Shown: positions 1 through 8,133 of the stretch, in pieces | Layout: each line of letters starts with the position of its first letter | How positions within the stretch are numbered: position 1 is the stretch's first letter | Assembly (NCBI RefSeq): GCF_007828865.1 | Contig: NZ_VIVK01000001.1 | Span: forward strand, 2,976,001 to 3,040,000 | Direction: 5' to 3' | DNA length: 64,000 bases | Origin: Kribbella amoyensis | GTDB taxonomy: Bacteria > Actinomycetota > Actinomycetes > Propionibacteriales > Kribbellaceae | Notes under the pieces: model-generated | What the model was told of the DNA's origin: nothing | The model's input: only the letters and a program-made list of their open reading frames with translations | The model's database searches: none | Program-made: the position numbers and the translations under genes

Positions 1-230
1 ACCGGGGTGACGAATCCTGTATGGACCCCGGTGCCCTGCGGTCTGAGAAGCCGTGACTCCGCCACGTTACCGGACCCGCACCTTACGTGCTCGGCGTGCC
101 GTGGGAGTGGTCGGCTTGTGAGTGCGCTCACGAAACGCCTTACAGGGCAGGATTTCTGTCACGAATCAGGAGGCCGATCTGTCAGCCTGGTAAGGCCCCT
201 TGTGGGTGTGGCTGGAGACGGGAGCTTGTG

Positions 231-1964
231 GTGGAGATTTCGGAGCAGCGGATCGCGACCTCGGTGCTGGTGATCGGGACCGGCGGGGCCGGATTGCGGG
301 CCGCCATCGAGCTGGCCGAGCGGGGCGTCGATGTGATTGCTCTGGGCAAGCGTCCTCGGTCCGACGCGCACACCGCGCTGGCTGCCGGCGGGATCAACGC
401 CGCGCTCGCCACGATGGACGAGGAGGACAGCTGGCAACAGCACGCGGCCGACACGTTGCAGGAGAGCTACCTGCTCGCCAACCCGGAGATCGTGCGGATC
501 GTGACCGAGGGGGCGGCGCGGGGGATCGCGGACCTGGAGCGGTACGGGATGCCGTTCGCGCGGGAGGCGGACGGGCGGATCTCGCAGCGGTTCTTCGGCG
601 CGCACACGTACCGGCGGACCGCGTTCGCGGGGGACTACACCGGCCTGGAGATCCAACGGACCCTGGTGAACCGGGCGGTCCAGCTGGACGTACCGATCCT
701 GGACAGCGTGTACGTCACCCGGCTGCTGGTCCGCGACAACACCGTCTTCGGGGCGTACGGGTTCGACCTGACCACCGGGCGGCGGTACGTCATCCATGCG
801 GACGCGGTGATTCTCGCGGCCGGCGGGCATACCCGGATCTGGCGGCGGACGTCGTCGCGGCGGGACGAGAACACCGGTGACTCGTTCCGGCTCGCGGTGC
901 TGGCCGGTGGGCGGATCCGCGATCCCGAGCTGGTCCAGTTCCATCCGTCCGGGTTGATCGAACCCGAGAACGCGGCCGGCACCCTGGTGTCCGAGGCGGC
1001 CCGGGGCGAAGGCGGTCAGCTGCGGAACGCACTCGGCGAGCGGTTCATGGAGCGGTACGACCCGGAGCGGATGGAGCTGTCCACACGGGACCGGGTCGCG
1101 CTCGCGGCGTACACGGAGATCATGGCGGGCCGCGGGACGCCGAACGGTGGGGTCTGGCTCGACGTGTCGCATCTGCCGCGGCAGACGATCATGCAGCGGC
1201 TGCCCCGGGTGTACCAGACCCTGCTGGAGCTGCAGATGCTCGACATCACCCAGCAGCCGATCGAGATCGCGCCGACGGCGCACTACTCGATGGGCGGGGT
1301 CTGGGTCCGGCCCGAGGACCACGGCACCGGCGTCGACGGACTGTACGCGATCGGCGAGGCGTCCAGCGGTCTGCACGGGGCGAACCGGCTCGGCGGCAAC
1401 TCGCTGATCGAGCTGCTCGTCTTCGGCCGGATCGTCGGCGAGGCGGCGGCGAAGTACTCGGTCGAGCGGCAGGCACAGTACCGATCGGCCGAGGCGGTCG
1501 CCGAAGCTCGCGGCGAGGTGGACGCGCTGCTCGCCTCCGACGGCCAGGAGAACGTCCGCGCCCTCCAGCGGGCCCTGCGGGACACGATGACGGCGCGGGC
1601 CGGCGTGGTCCGCGACGAAGCCGGGCTGCTGGCCGGGGTGAAGGAGCTGACCGAGCTCGAAGGCCGGATGGAGCAGGTCGGCGTGCACCCGGACATCGCC
1701 GGGTTCCAGGACCTGGCGCACGCGTTCGACCTGAAGTCCTCCGCGCTGGCGGCCCGGGCGACGCTGGACGCGGCCCTCGAACGTCGCGAGACCCGGGGCT
1801 GCCACAACCGCTCCGACTTCCCCGACCTGGACGAGTCGCTGCAGGTGAACCTGGTCTGGTCCGGCCCCGGCTCGGTCGAACGGGAGCAGATCCCCGCTAT
1901 CCCGGAGGAGTTCCGCCGGCTGATGCGCGACGACATCTCGACGGAGGGCAAGTTGGTCGAGTAA
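231..1964 (+). CDS. Succinate dehydrogenase/fumarate reductase-type flavoprotein subunit
   Basis: Predicted 577-aa FAD-dependent oxidoreductase of the SdhA/FrdA/NadB superfamily, which interconverts succinate and fumarate (or oxidises L-aspartate in NadB). Residues about 10-35 hold the dinucleotide-binding motif GTGGAGLRAAIELAERG. The segment AHTALAAGGINAAL (His47) matches the site where SdhA/FrdA bind FAD covalently; NadB lacks that His, so SdhA/FrdA is favoured. QFHPSG, ARGEGG, HYSMGG and HGANRLGGNS follow in family order. The GTG at 231 is chosen because GGAG lies 6 nt upstream; GTG 228 is possible. No iron-sulfur or membrane-anchor gene is adjacent, so the partner is encoded elsewhere or the enzyme works alone. 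I see no gene in the first 227 bases. Confidence 0.85.
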   Translation: MEISEQRIATSVLVIGTGGAGLRAAIELAERGVDVIALGKRPRSDAHTALAAGGINAALATMDEEDSWQQHAADTLQESYLLANPEIVRIVTEGAARGIADLERYGMPFAREADGRISQRFFGAHTYRRTAFAGDYTGLEIQRTLVNRAVQLDVPILDSVYVTRLLVRDNTVFGAYGFDLTTGRRYVIHADAVILAAGGHTRIWRRTSSRRDENTGDSFRLAVLAGGRIRDPELVQFHPSGLIEPENAAGTLVSEAARGEGGQLRNALGERFMERYDPERMELSTRDRVALAAYTEIMAGRGTPNGGVWLDVSHLPRQTIMQRLPRVYQTLLELQMLDITQQPIEIAPTAHYSMGGVWVRPEDHGTGVDGLYAIGEASSGLHGANRLGGNSLIELLVFGRIVGEAAAKYSVERQAQYRSAEAVAEARGEVDALLASDGQENVRALQRALRDTMTARAGVVRDEAGLLAGVKELTELEGRMEQVGVHPDIAGFQDLAHAFDLKSSALAARATLDAALERRETRGCHNRSDFPDLDESLQVNLVWSGPGSVEREQIPAIPEEFRRLMRDDISTEGKLVE

Positions 1965-1967
1965 CGC

Positions 1968-2765
1968 CTAATCCCAACTGGCTGTGGCCGGGTCGACGCC
2001 ATGCAGCGAGGCGTTTGCGGCGACGGTGTCGTACAGCCAGGGGGTGAGGCCCGGCTCCAGGGATTCGTAGTAGGTGGCGAAGTCGGCGTCTTCGAGGAAC
2101 CGGCGGGCCAGGCAGACGTGCCGGGCGTGACCGCAGTCGAAGTACTGCGAGTACAGGGCGCGGTGGCGCTCGGCCAGGGCGTTGGCCTCGGTCGAACCGG
2201 GGTCGACCCCCGCCCGTTTCGCGGTGGCCAGGGCGGCGTTGAGCTCCTCGGTGGTCGCGGCGGCGACGCGCCAGTCGGCGGGGGTCAGAGCGGCGGTGCG
2301 TGCGGAGTACTGGGCCCACGCCTCGGTGTCGCCCCAGCGTTCCTCGGCGTCGGCGGTCCACTCCGGCTGCCAGTCGGTACCGAAGATCTCGACCTGTTCG
2401 GCCGGGGTCAGCCGCAGTCCCGAGGTGGTTGCCTCAAGCATCCGATCGACGGCCGCGACCATGTCCTCCAGGCGGCTGATCCGGCCGACCAGCTCGGACC
2501 GCTGGCGTTGCAAGTGCCGGCGGGGATCGACGGCCGGGTCGTCGAGCAGCCGGGCGATCTCGGCGAGTGGGAGACCGAGCTCCTTGTAGACCAGGACGCG
2601 GTGGATCCGGGCGACGTCGTCCGCCGCGTACAGCCGGTACCCGGCCGGTGTGCGCTCGCTCGGGACGACCAGGCCGATCACGTCCCAGTGGTGCAGGGTC
2701 CGCACACTGATCCCGACGAGCGCGGCCACCCGGCCGACGGTGAGGTCGTCGGTGCCGCGCGTCAT
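1968..2765 (-). CDS. MerR family regulator with TipAS-type drug-sensing domain
   Basis: A 265-aa regulator. Residues about 8-75 form a MerR winged helix (VGRVAALVGISVRTLHHWD, then GYRLYAADDVARI), followed by a coiled-coil dimerisation helix. The C-terminal half (about 120-260, EIFGTDW to YFDCGHARHVCLARRF) matches the TipAS antibiotic-recognition domain of TipAL, and the length fits TipAL (about 250 aa). TipAL-type proteins bind thiopeptides or other ligands and activate promoters with an over-long spacer. Two cysteines lie in the late TipAS region; whether they attach ligand covalently is unknown. The start is ATG 2765. The gene lies 14 nt downstream of the VOC gene on the same strand, so it is probably co-transcribed from the MerR-like operator at 3291-3312 and autoregulated. 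Confidence 0.88.
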   Translation of the reverse strand: MTRGTDDLTVGRVAALVGISVRTLHHWDVIGLVVPSERTPAGYRLYAADDVARIHRVLVYKELGLPLAEIARLLDDPAVDPRRHLQRQRSELVGRISRLEDMVAAVDRMLEATTSGLRLTPAEQVEIFGTDWQPEWTADAEERWGDTEAWAQYSARTAALTPADWRVAAATTEELNAALATAKRAGVDPGSTEANALAERHRALYSQYFDCGHARHVCLARRFLEDADFATYYESLEPGLTPWLYDTVAANASLHGVDPATASWD

Positions 2766-2779
2766 CGGGCCAGTATCGC

Positions 2780-3274
2780 TCAGCGCGACGCCGGGACGTC
2801 GATCCCGAGCTCCCGCAGTTCCGCCGCCTTCGCGCTGTCCGGGTCGAGCGGCCGGGCGGCGGTCAGGATCACCCGCGCGTTCTCCGGCGTGATCACGGTC
2901 AGCTCGTCGGAGTTCCACGGCTGCTGGACCGGGCCCGACGTACATCCCGGGACGAGCTCCTCGCAGCGCCCGGCGACCTCGTCGAGCTGCCCGAGCACGG
3001 CGGCGAAAGCGACGCTGACCGCGGACGGGACGTCGGCCCCTTCGCCGGTGACGAGGAGGACGTCCTGGAACGCCCAGCGCCGCAGGTGGATGAGCCGGCC
3101 AGGAATCGTGAACAGGTCGATGAACCCGAGCCCACGGACCCAGAAGTCGACCGAGCGCTCCAGGTCGGCCGTCGGCACGGTGACGTAGATCGGCATGCCG
3201 TAGAACTCGCGGTACACCTCAGGGGCGACCGCGTCGAAGGCGGGAAACGGAACAGGGCTGACGAATGCGTTCAT
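2780..3274 (-). CDS. VOC (glyoxalase/bleomycin-resistance) superfamily protein
   Basis: A 164-aa protein with a VOC fold: YVTVPTADLERSVDFWVRGLGF at about 30-50 opens the first beta-alpha-beta-beta-beta unit, and the second half is divergent. Members are metal-dependent lyases, isomerases or dioxygenases, or drug-binding resistance proteins; the substrate cannot be read from sequence. It is the first gene of a two-gene operon with a TipAL-like regulator, which suggests a drug- or metabolite-responsive resistance role (inference). ATG 3274 was chosen over GTG 3280 because it fits the family start. There is little Shine-Dalgarno sequence, and the operator lies so close upstream that the mRNA may be nearly leaderless. 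Confidence 0.8.
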   Translation of the reverse strand: MNAFVSPVPFPAFDAVAPEVYREFYGMPIYVTVPTADLERSVDFWVRGLGFIDLFTIPGRLIHLRRWAFQDVLLVTGEGADVPSAVSVAFAAVLGQLDEVAGRCEELVPGCTSGPVQQPWNSDELTVITPENARVILTAARPLDPDSAKAAELRELGIDVPASR

Positions 3275-3290
3275 GCCCACCAGCGTTCAG

Positions 3291-3312
3291 CCTCACGCTA
3301 CGTCAGGGTCAA
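3291..3312 (-). promoter_or_regulatory. Candidate MerR-type operator/promoter of the VOC-TipAL operon
   Basis: The plus strand reads CCTCACG-CTA-CGTCAGG (3291-3307), an inverted repeat with one mismatch. It is followed by GGTCAA, which on the minus strand is a good -35 element, TTGACC (3312-3307). A 19-nt spacer from that -35 puts a weak -10 at 3287-3282. A dyad between -35 and -10 with an extended spacer is the hallmark of MerR-activated promoters. The predicted transcript reads straight into the VOC gene and its own MerR regulator. Confidence 0.6.
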
Positions 3313-3360
3313 GCCAAAATCCTTTGGCGGCGGGACGGCCGATGCGCGAGCCTGGTGCGG

Positions 3361-4167
3361 ATGACTCTTTCCCAGGACGACTTCGACCAGCAGCTTCGGG
3401 CCGCCTGCGCGGAGCCGATCTCGGGTTGGCGGTTCCCGTTCCTCGACGGACGGCGGGTCGTCGACGAGCTCAGGTGGGACTACCCGGCGCTGGCGCGGGA
3501 GCTGGTCCCGGCCGCGGCGCGCGTGCTCGATCACGGGACCGGGGGCGGTGAGGTGCTCGCGGAGATCGGCGGTGGACGCGAGCTGACCGTCGCGACCGAG
3601 GCGTACGCGCCGAACGTCCCGGTGGCGGCACGGCGGTTGGCGCCGCTCGGGATCCCGGTGGTTCACGTCGCGGGCGGGACGTTCGACACCCGCGGGCCGG
3701 ACGCGGAGTACCCCGACCGGCGGTTGCCGTTCGCGGACGAGACGTTCGACCTGGTCCTGGCCCGGCATGTGGCGTTCAGCTCGGCCGAGGTGTTCCGCGT
3801 ACTCCGGCCGGGCGGGCAGGTGCTCACGCAGATGGGACGGGTCGGTGTCCGCCGACCCGGCGAGGTCGAGGTGACCGACTACTTCCCCGGCGCCGAAGGA
3901 CCACCCTGGCCGCCGTGGCAGCTCACCGATCACCTGGCCGCTGCCGGGTTCGAGATCGAGGACTATCGCGAGCAGTTGCAGCGCACCCATTTCCGCGACC
4001 TGGCCGCGCTCGTCTACTTCCTGCGTACCGTCCCCTGGGCGATCCCGGACTTCACCGTCGACGGCTACCGCGACCACCTCTGGCACCTGTACGAGCGGAT
4101 CACCACCGACGGCAGCCTGGTCACCGCCGGGACCGCGCTGCTCGCCCGCGCGGTCAAGCCGGCCTGA
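3361..4167 (+). CDS. Class I SAM-dependent methyltransferase
   Basis: A 268-aa protein with a Rossmann methyltransferase core. VLDHGTGGGEVLAEI (about 50-65) is motif I, the SAM-binding glycine loop; PFADETFDLVLARHVAF (about 125-140) is motif IV; and VLRPGGQVLTQ follows. The methyl acceptor is unknown. Transcription is divergent from the VOC-TipAL operon, with about 85 nt between the starts, and convergent with the nitroreductase gene. ATG 3361 is used; GTG 3355 is an alternative. No clear ribosome-binding site is visible. Confidence 0.8.
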   Translation: MTLSQDDFDQQLRAACAEPISGWRFPFLDGRRVVDELRWDYPALARELVPAAARVLDHGTGGGEVLAEIGGGRELTVATEAYAPNVPVAARRLAPLGIPVVHVAGGTFDTRGPDAEYPDRRLPFADETFDLVLARHVAFSSAEVFRVLRPGGQVLTQMGRVGVRRPGEVEVTDYFPGAEGPPWPPWQLTDHLAAAGFEIEDYREQLQRTHFRDLAALVYFLRTVPWAIPDFTVDGYRDHLWHLYERITTDGSLVTAGTALLARAVKPA

Positions 4168-4177
4168 CAGCGACCCC

Positions 4178-5149
4178 TCAGTTGTGCCAGGGCTCGGTTT
4201 GGGCGGCGACCGGGCGGCGTGGGGTGCGGTCGCCCGGGTGGGCCGGGTAGCCGAGGCGGATGATGGTTTGCGGCCAGGTGCGGCAGCCGATCAGTTCGTG
4301 CACCTTGAAGCGGGTGCCGGGGAACTCCAGGGCCTGGTTCAGGAAGGACGCGGCCAGGTCGTACGACGTTGCCGTGAGCAACAGGTGTTCGAGGGCCAGA
4401 CCGGCCCGGAGCCAGGCGGACTCGTCCTCGCCGCGGGTGGACAGGACGGCGACCACGGGCTGCTCCTCGAAGACAGTCCGGGCGCGGTGCGGAGTGTCGA
4501 GGCCGGCGGCCAGGTTGCGGACGGTCCCGCCGCGCGTCGGGAGCGGGCCGAGCGCCGGTTCGGGGATGCCCTCGGCGGCGCGGTCACCGCCGACCCAGCG
4601 GAGTCGTTCGTGCAGGTGGTCCTCGCTGTGCAGTTCGAGGTCGTCCGCCTCGTGCAGGATCCCGCCGAGCAACGACCGCTGGGCCCGGTCGATCCACTGC
4701 AACTGGGCGCCTTCGGCCTGGACGGAATCGGCCAGCACGGTGAGCAGGCGAGGCGGGACCTGCAGGTCGAGCATCGGGCCGCGGTACGTCCGGCGCCGCG
4801 GCAGCTCGCCGTACAACCGCGCCAGCGTCGGCGCGGCCGGTTGGTGCTCGGCCAGGAAGATCCGGGCGACCACGTCCGGGCGGGCCGGGTCCGGGGCGAG
4901 GGCGAGCGTCGTCTCGTACCCGAGCATCGCGGCGGCGACGCGGACGTTGAACGCGGCCGCGCCGAGCCCGATCCGGACCAGCCGGCCGGCCGGATCCGCG
5001 ACCGGCAGGGTCCGGTCCGCGTCCAGCCGGACGTCCACGACCGGTCCGATCACCTCGAACCGCCACGGCTGGGTGTTGTGCATGGACGGCGCCAGGACCG
5101 CGGCTTGGAGGAGGACGTCGACCTCGTCCTCGGACAGGTTCGTGCTCAT
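4178..5149 (-). CDS. Acg-family FMN-binding nitroreductase-like protein
   Basis: A 323-aa protein of the nitroreductase fold, resembling mycobacterial Acg (Rv2032 type): two fused nitroreductase-like halves that bind FMN. The N-terminal AAVLAPSMHNTQPWRFEV is the classic nitroreductase/Acg signature. Acg proteins are hallmark members of the DosR hypoxia/dormancy regulon, and their enzymatic activity is uncertain; a flavin-sequestering role has been proposed. ATG 5149 is preceded by a strong GGGGAGG about 8 nt upstream. The divergent GNAT/acyl-CoA synthetase gene shares the upstream region, which contains a DosR-like box at 5246-5259. Confidence 0.82.
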   Translation of the reverse strand: MSTNLSEDEVDVLLQAAVLAPSMHNTQPWRFEVIGPVVDVRLDADRTLPVADPAGRLVRIGLGAAAFNVRVAAAMLGYETTLALAPDPARPDVVARIFLAEHQPAAPTLARLYGELPRRRTYRGPMLDLQVPPRLLTVLADSVQAEGAQLQWIDRAQRSLLGGILHEADDLELHSEDHLHERLRWVGGDRAAEGIPEPALGPLPTRGGTVRNLAAGLDTPHRARTVFEEQPVVAVLSTRGEDESAWLRAGLALEHLLLTATSYDLAASFLNQALEFPGTRFKVHELIGCRTWPQTIIRLGYPAHPGDRTPRRPVAAQTEPWHN

Positions 5150-5245
5150 CGTGTCGCCTCCCCTGTCCACCGCCCCCCAGCCGCACCCCGGGAACCTTCG
5201 CGGTGGACTACCTCCGAGCGTAGGCAGCCGGTACCCCACTGAGCA

Positions 5246-5259
5246 GGGCCGAAGGTCCG
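5246..5259. promoter_or_regulatory. DosR-like box in the nitroreductase/acyl-CoA synthetase divergent promoter
   Basis: GGGCCGAAGGTCCG matches 8 of 10 arm positions of the palindromic GGGAC-N4-GTCCC core of the DosR/DevR box. It lies 97 nt upstream of the nitroreductase start and 108 nt upstream of the GNAT-ACD start. A similar sequence sharing the GAAGGTCC half lies in the other divergent promoter of this block, at 10615-10628. Confidence 0.45.
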
Positions 5260-5366
5260 CGCTCACCGGTCCGTAGTGCTCTGTCGGATCCGATCCCCGG
5301 CGGCTGAGCTAGGGCATGCCAGACAGGCCCTGGTGCCGCGCGGCAGCAGGACCGGAAGGAGCCGCC

Positions 5367-8045
5367 ATGGAGGACACACCGGCGTCGGCCCAGGTCCGGG
5401 CCGGCTGGGACGCGCTGGCCGCGGACGGGCGCGCGGTCCGGATCCGGCCGATCCGGGCCGAGGACGAGGACGCCCTGACCGCGCTCGACCACCGGCTCTC
5501 CGACCGCAGCATCTACCTGCGGTTCTTCGGCGTGAACCGGCACAGCGCCGACGAGCACGCCCGGCACCTGGCGGCGGCCAGCCGGGACCACGTCGCGCTG
5601 GTCGTGGAGATCGACGACGACCTGGTCGCCGTCGGCAGCTACGAGGTCCTCCGCGACGGTGAGGCCGAGATGGCTTTCCTGGTCGACGACGCCGTCCAGG
5701 GCCAGGGCATCGGCACCCTGTTGCTCGAACAGCTCGCCGCGGTCGCCCGCGAGCACGGGATCCACCATCTGGTCGCCGACACGCTGGCCGAGAACGCCGC
5801 GATGCTCCGGGTGTTCGCCGACTCCGGCTTCGAGCTGGTCCGGCGTCTCGACAGCGGCGTGGTCGAGCTCTCGCTGAGTACGGCGTACGTGGACCGGACC
5901 CTGGACCGGATGGCCGAGCGGGAACGGGTCGCCGGGGACCGGTCGCTGCACCCGTTGCTCTGGCCGCGCGCGGTCGCCGTGATCGGGGCCGGCCGCAAGT
6001 CCGGCAACATCGGGCACGAGGTCCTGGTGAACCTGGCCGACGGCGGCTTCCGCGGCTCGCTGTCCGCGGTGAACCCGCAGGCGGACGAGGTGGCCGGTGT
6101 CACCGCGTACCCGTCGATCGTGGACGTGCCCGGTGACGTGGATCTGGCGGTGATCGCGGTCCCGGCCCCGCAGGTGCCCGACGTCCTCGCCGAGTGCGGG
6201 GAGAAGGGCGTCCCCGGTGCCGTCGTGCTGACCTCCGGGTACGCCGAGCTCGGTCCGTCCGGGGAGGCCGACCAGGACACCGTCCGCGAGGTGGCCCGGC
6301 GGCACCGGGTCCGGGTGATCGGGCCGAACTGCCTCGGCCTGGTGAACACCGCGCCCGAGGTCCGGCTGAACGCGACCTTCGCCGACCTGGTCCCGGTGCC
6401 CGGCTCGCTCGCGATCGGCGCGCAGTCCGGCGCGATCGGGATCACCGTGCTGGACCACGCCGGCCGGGCCGGGCTGGGGATCTCCGAGTTCGTCTCGCTC
6501 GGCAACAAGGTCGATGTCAGCGGCAACGACCTGCTGCTGCACTGGTGGCAGGAGCCGCGGACGGACGTGATCGGGCTGTACCTGGAGTCGTTCGGGAACC
6601 CGCGCAAGTTCGGCCGGCTGGCCCGGCTGGTGGGGCGGACGAAGCCGATCCTGGTCGTCACCGGTGGCCGGTCGAGCGGTGGCCGCCGGGCCGGCGCGTC
6701 CCACACCGCCGCCGCGGCGACTCCGGAGACGGCCGTCGACGCGCTGTTCGCCCAGTCCGGGGTGCTGCGGATGGACACGGTCGAGGAACTGGTCGAGACC
6801 GCACGGGTCCTCGCCGGCCGGCCGTTGCCGCGCGGACGGCGGCTGGCCGTGATCGGCAACGCCGGGGGCGCGGGCGTCCTCGCGGCCGACGCTGCCGGGC
6901 GGCTCGGCCTCGACGTCCCGAAGCTGACGGCCGCGACCCAGCAGGAGCTGACCGAGGCGACCGACGCGGTGGCGGCGGAGAACCCGGTGGACCTGGGCGC
7001 CGCCGCCTCACCGCGACTGCTCGAACACGCGCTGCGGGTCGTCCTGGACAGCGGCGAGGTCGACGCGGTGCTGGTCTGTTACGTCGCCACTCGCGCCGGC
7101 AGCATCGGCGAGACGTACTCCGCGATCTCCGTGGCCGCGGCGAAGACCGACCTGCCGGTGCTGGTCAACTGCCTCGGCGCCCCGTACGCCGCACCGCAGG
7201 TCCTCCTCGAGGACGGCACCCCGCTGCCTGTGTTCACGTTCCCGGAGAGCGCCGTCCGCGCACTCGCCCACACCGTCCGGTACGCCGAATGGCGGGCGCG
7301 GCCGCAGGGCGTCGTACCGGAACTCGCCCGGGTCGACGCCGAGGCTGCCCGGGCGGTGGCGAAGCGGCTCGAACCCGGGTGGGTCGAGCCCAAGGCGGCC
7401 GAGCAGTTCCTGCAGGCCGCGGGGATCGCCGTGATCCGGACGCTGCCGGCGGAGTCGGAACACGAGGCCGCCCGCGCCGCGTCGGCGCTCGGTTACCCGG
7501 TGGTGCTCAAGACCGCGGCTCCGGGGATCGTGCACAAGACCGACGTCGGCGGGGTCCGCGTCGGCCTGGCGAACCGGCGCCAGCTGCGGACCGCGTGCCA
7601 CGAACTGGAGACCAGCATCGGTGACCCGCATCTGGTCGTCCAGGCGACCGCGCCGCCCGGGGTCGAGCTCGTCGTCGGTATGGTCCGGGACCCGCGCTTC
7701 GGCCCGGTCCTGATGGCCGGGAGCGGCGGCGTCCTCACCGACCTGCTGGCCGATCGGCGGTGGCGGGGACTTCCGCTGACCGACCTGGACGCCGCGGAGA
7801 TGATCCGCTCGTTGCGGTGCGCACCGCTGCTCGCTGGGTACCGCGGGGCCGAGGCGGCCGACGAGGCGGCGGTGGTGGACGTACTGCATCGCGTGGCCTG
7901 GTTGGTCGAGACGGTGCCGGAGATCGCCGAGCTGGACCTCAACCCGTTGGTCGCCGCCCCGTCCGGCGCGTTCGCGGTCGACGCGAAGATTCGGCTGGCC
8001 GACGCGAGCCCCGAGCGCGATTGGTACGGCCGTAGCCTCTCCTGA
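5367..8045 (+). CDS. GNAT acetyltransferase fused to NDP-forming acyl-CoA synthetase
   Basis: An 892-aa fusion. Residues about 25-185 are a GNAT acetyltransferase (VQGQGIGTLLLEQLAAVA is the acetyl-CoA loop). About 195-650 are the CoA-binding and ligase domains of an ADP-forming acetate-CoA ligase (NCLGLVNT, IGAQSGAIGIT), and about 665-890 are its ATP-grasp domain. In the Salmonella Pat protein lysine acetyltransferase the synthetase part lies N-terminal and lacks its catalytic His. Here the order is reversed, and both synthetase histidines appear present: His446 in GASHTAAAA and His723 in HKTDVGGV. It could therefore make or sense acetyl-CoA and acetylate proteins. ATG 5367 follows GGAAGGAG by 6 nt. 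Confidence 0.88.
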   Translation: MEDTPASAQVRAGWDALAADGRAVRIRPIRAEDEDALTALDHRLSDRSIYLRFFGVNRHSADEHARHLAAASRDHVALVVEIDDDLVAVGSYEVLRDGEAEMAFLVDDAVQGQGIGTLLLEQLAAVAREHGIHHLVADTLAENAAMLRVFADSGFELVRRLDSGVVELSLSTAYVDRTLDRMAERERVAGDRSLHPLLWPRAVAVIGAGRKSGNIGHEVLVNLADGGFRGSLSAVNPQADEVAGVTAYPSIVDVPGDVDLAVIAVPAPQVPDVLAECGEKGVPGAVVLTSGYAELGPSGEADQDTVREVARRHRVRVIGPNCLGLVNTAPEVRLNATFADLVPVPGSLAIGAQSGAIGITVLDHAGRAGLGISEFVSLGNKVDVSGNDLLLHWWQEPRTDVIGLYLESFGNPRKFGRLARLVGRTKPILVVTGGRSSGGRRAGASHTAAAATPETAVDALFAQSGVLRMDTVEELVETARVLAGRPLPRGRRLAVIGNAGGAGVLAADAAGRLGLDVPKLTAATQQELTEATDAVAAENPVDLGAAASPRLLEHALRVVLDSGEVDAVLVCYVATRAGSIGETYSAISVAAAKTDLPVLVNCLGAPYAAPQVLLEDGTPLPVFTFPESAVRALAHTVRYAEWRARPQGVVPELARVDAEAARAVAKRLEPGWVEPKAAEQFLQAAGIAVIRTLPAESEHEAARAASALGYPVVLKTAAPGIVHKTDVGGVRVGLANRRQLRTACHELETSIGDPHLVVQATAPPGVELVVGMVRDPRFGPVLMAGSGGVLTDLLADRRWRGLPLTDLDAAEMIRSLRCAPLLAGYRGAEAADEAAVVDVLHRVAWLVETVPEIAELDLNPLVAAPSGAFAVDAKIRLADASPERDWYGRSLS

Positions 8046-8051
8046 CCACAG

Positions 8052-8085
8052 ACCCGCTGACCACGGAAGGCCGTGGTCAGCGGGT
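8052..8085. terminator. Bidirectional hairpin terminator
   Basis: Perfect 15-bp stem (ACCCGCTGACCACGG / CCGTGGTCAGCGGGT) with an AAGG tetraloop, between convergent genes and 6 nt after the GNAT-ACD stop. A short T-containing stretch follows on the plus strand. Confidence 0.85.
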
Positions 8086-8096
8086 TGCCCTTCCTG

Positions 8097-8133
8097 ACGA
8101 GACCGGGACCGGCTTACGAGACCGGGACCGGCT
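8097..8133. repeat. 19-bp tandem duplication across the DUF4389 stop codon
   Basis: ACGAGACCGGGACCGGCT occurs at 8097 and again at 8116, a period of 19 bp. The second copy encodes the C-terminal Pro-Val-Pro-Val-Ser of the membrane protein; the first copy is non-coding. It looks like a slippage duplication. Confidence 0.7.

Noticed and set aside
159-1805. 548-aa minus-strand open frame over the flavoprotein gene
   Set aside because: Arg/Pro/Asp-rich shadow of a GC-rich gene with no recognisable domain; the plus-strand frame has clear family motifs.
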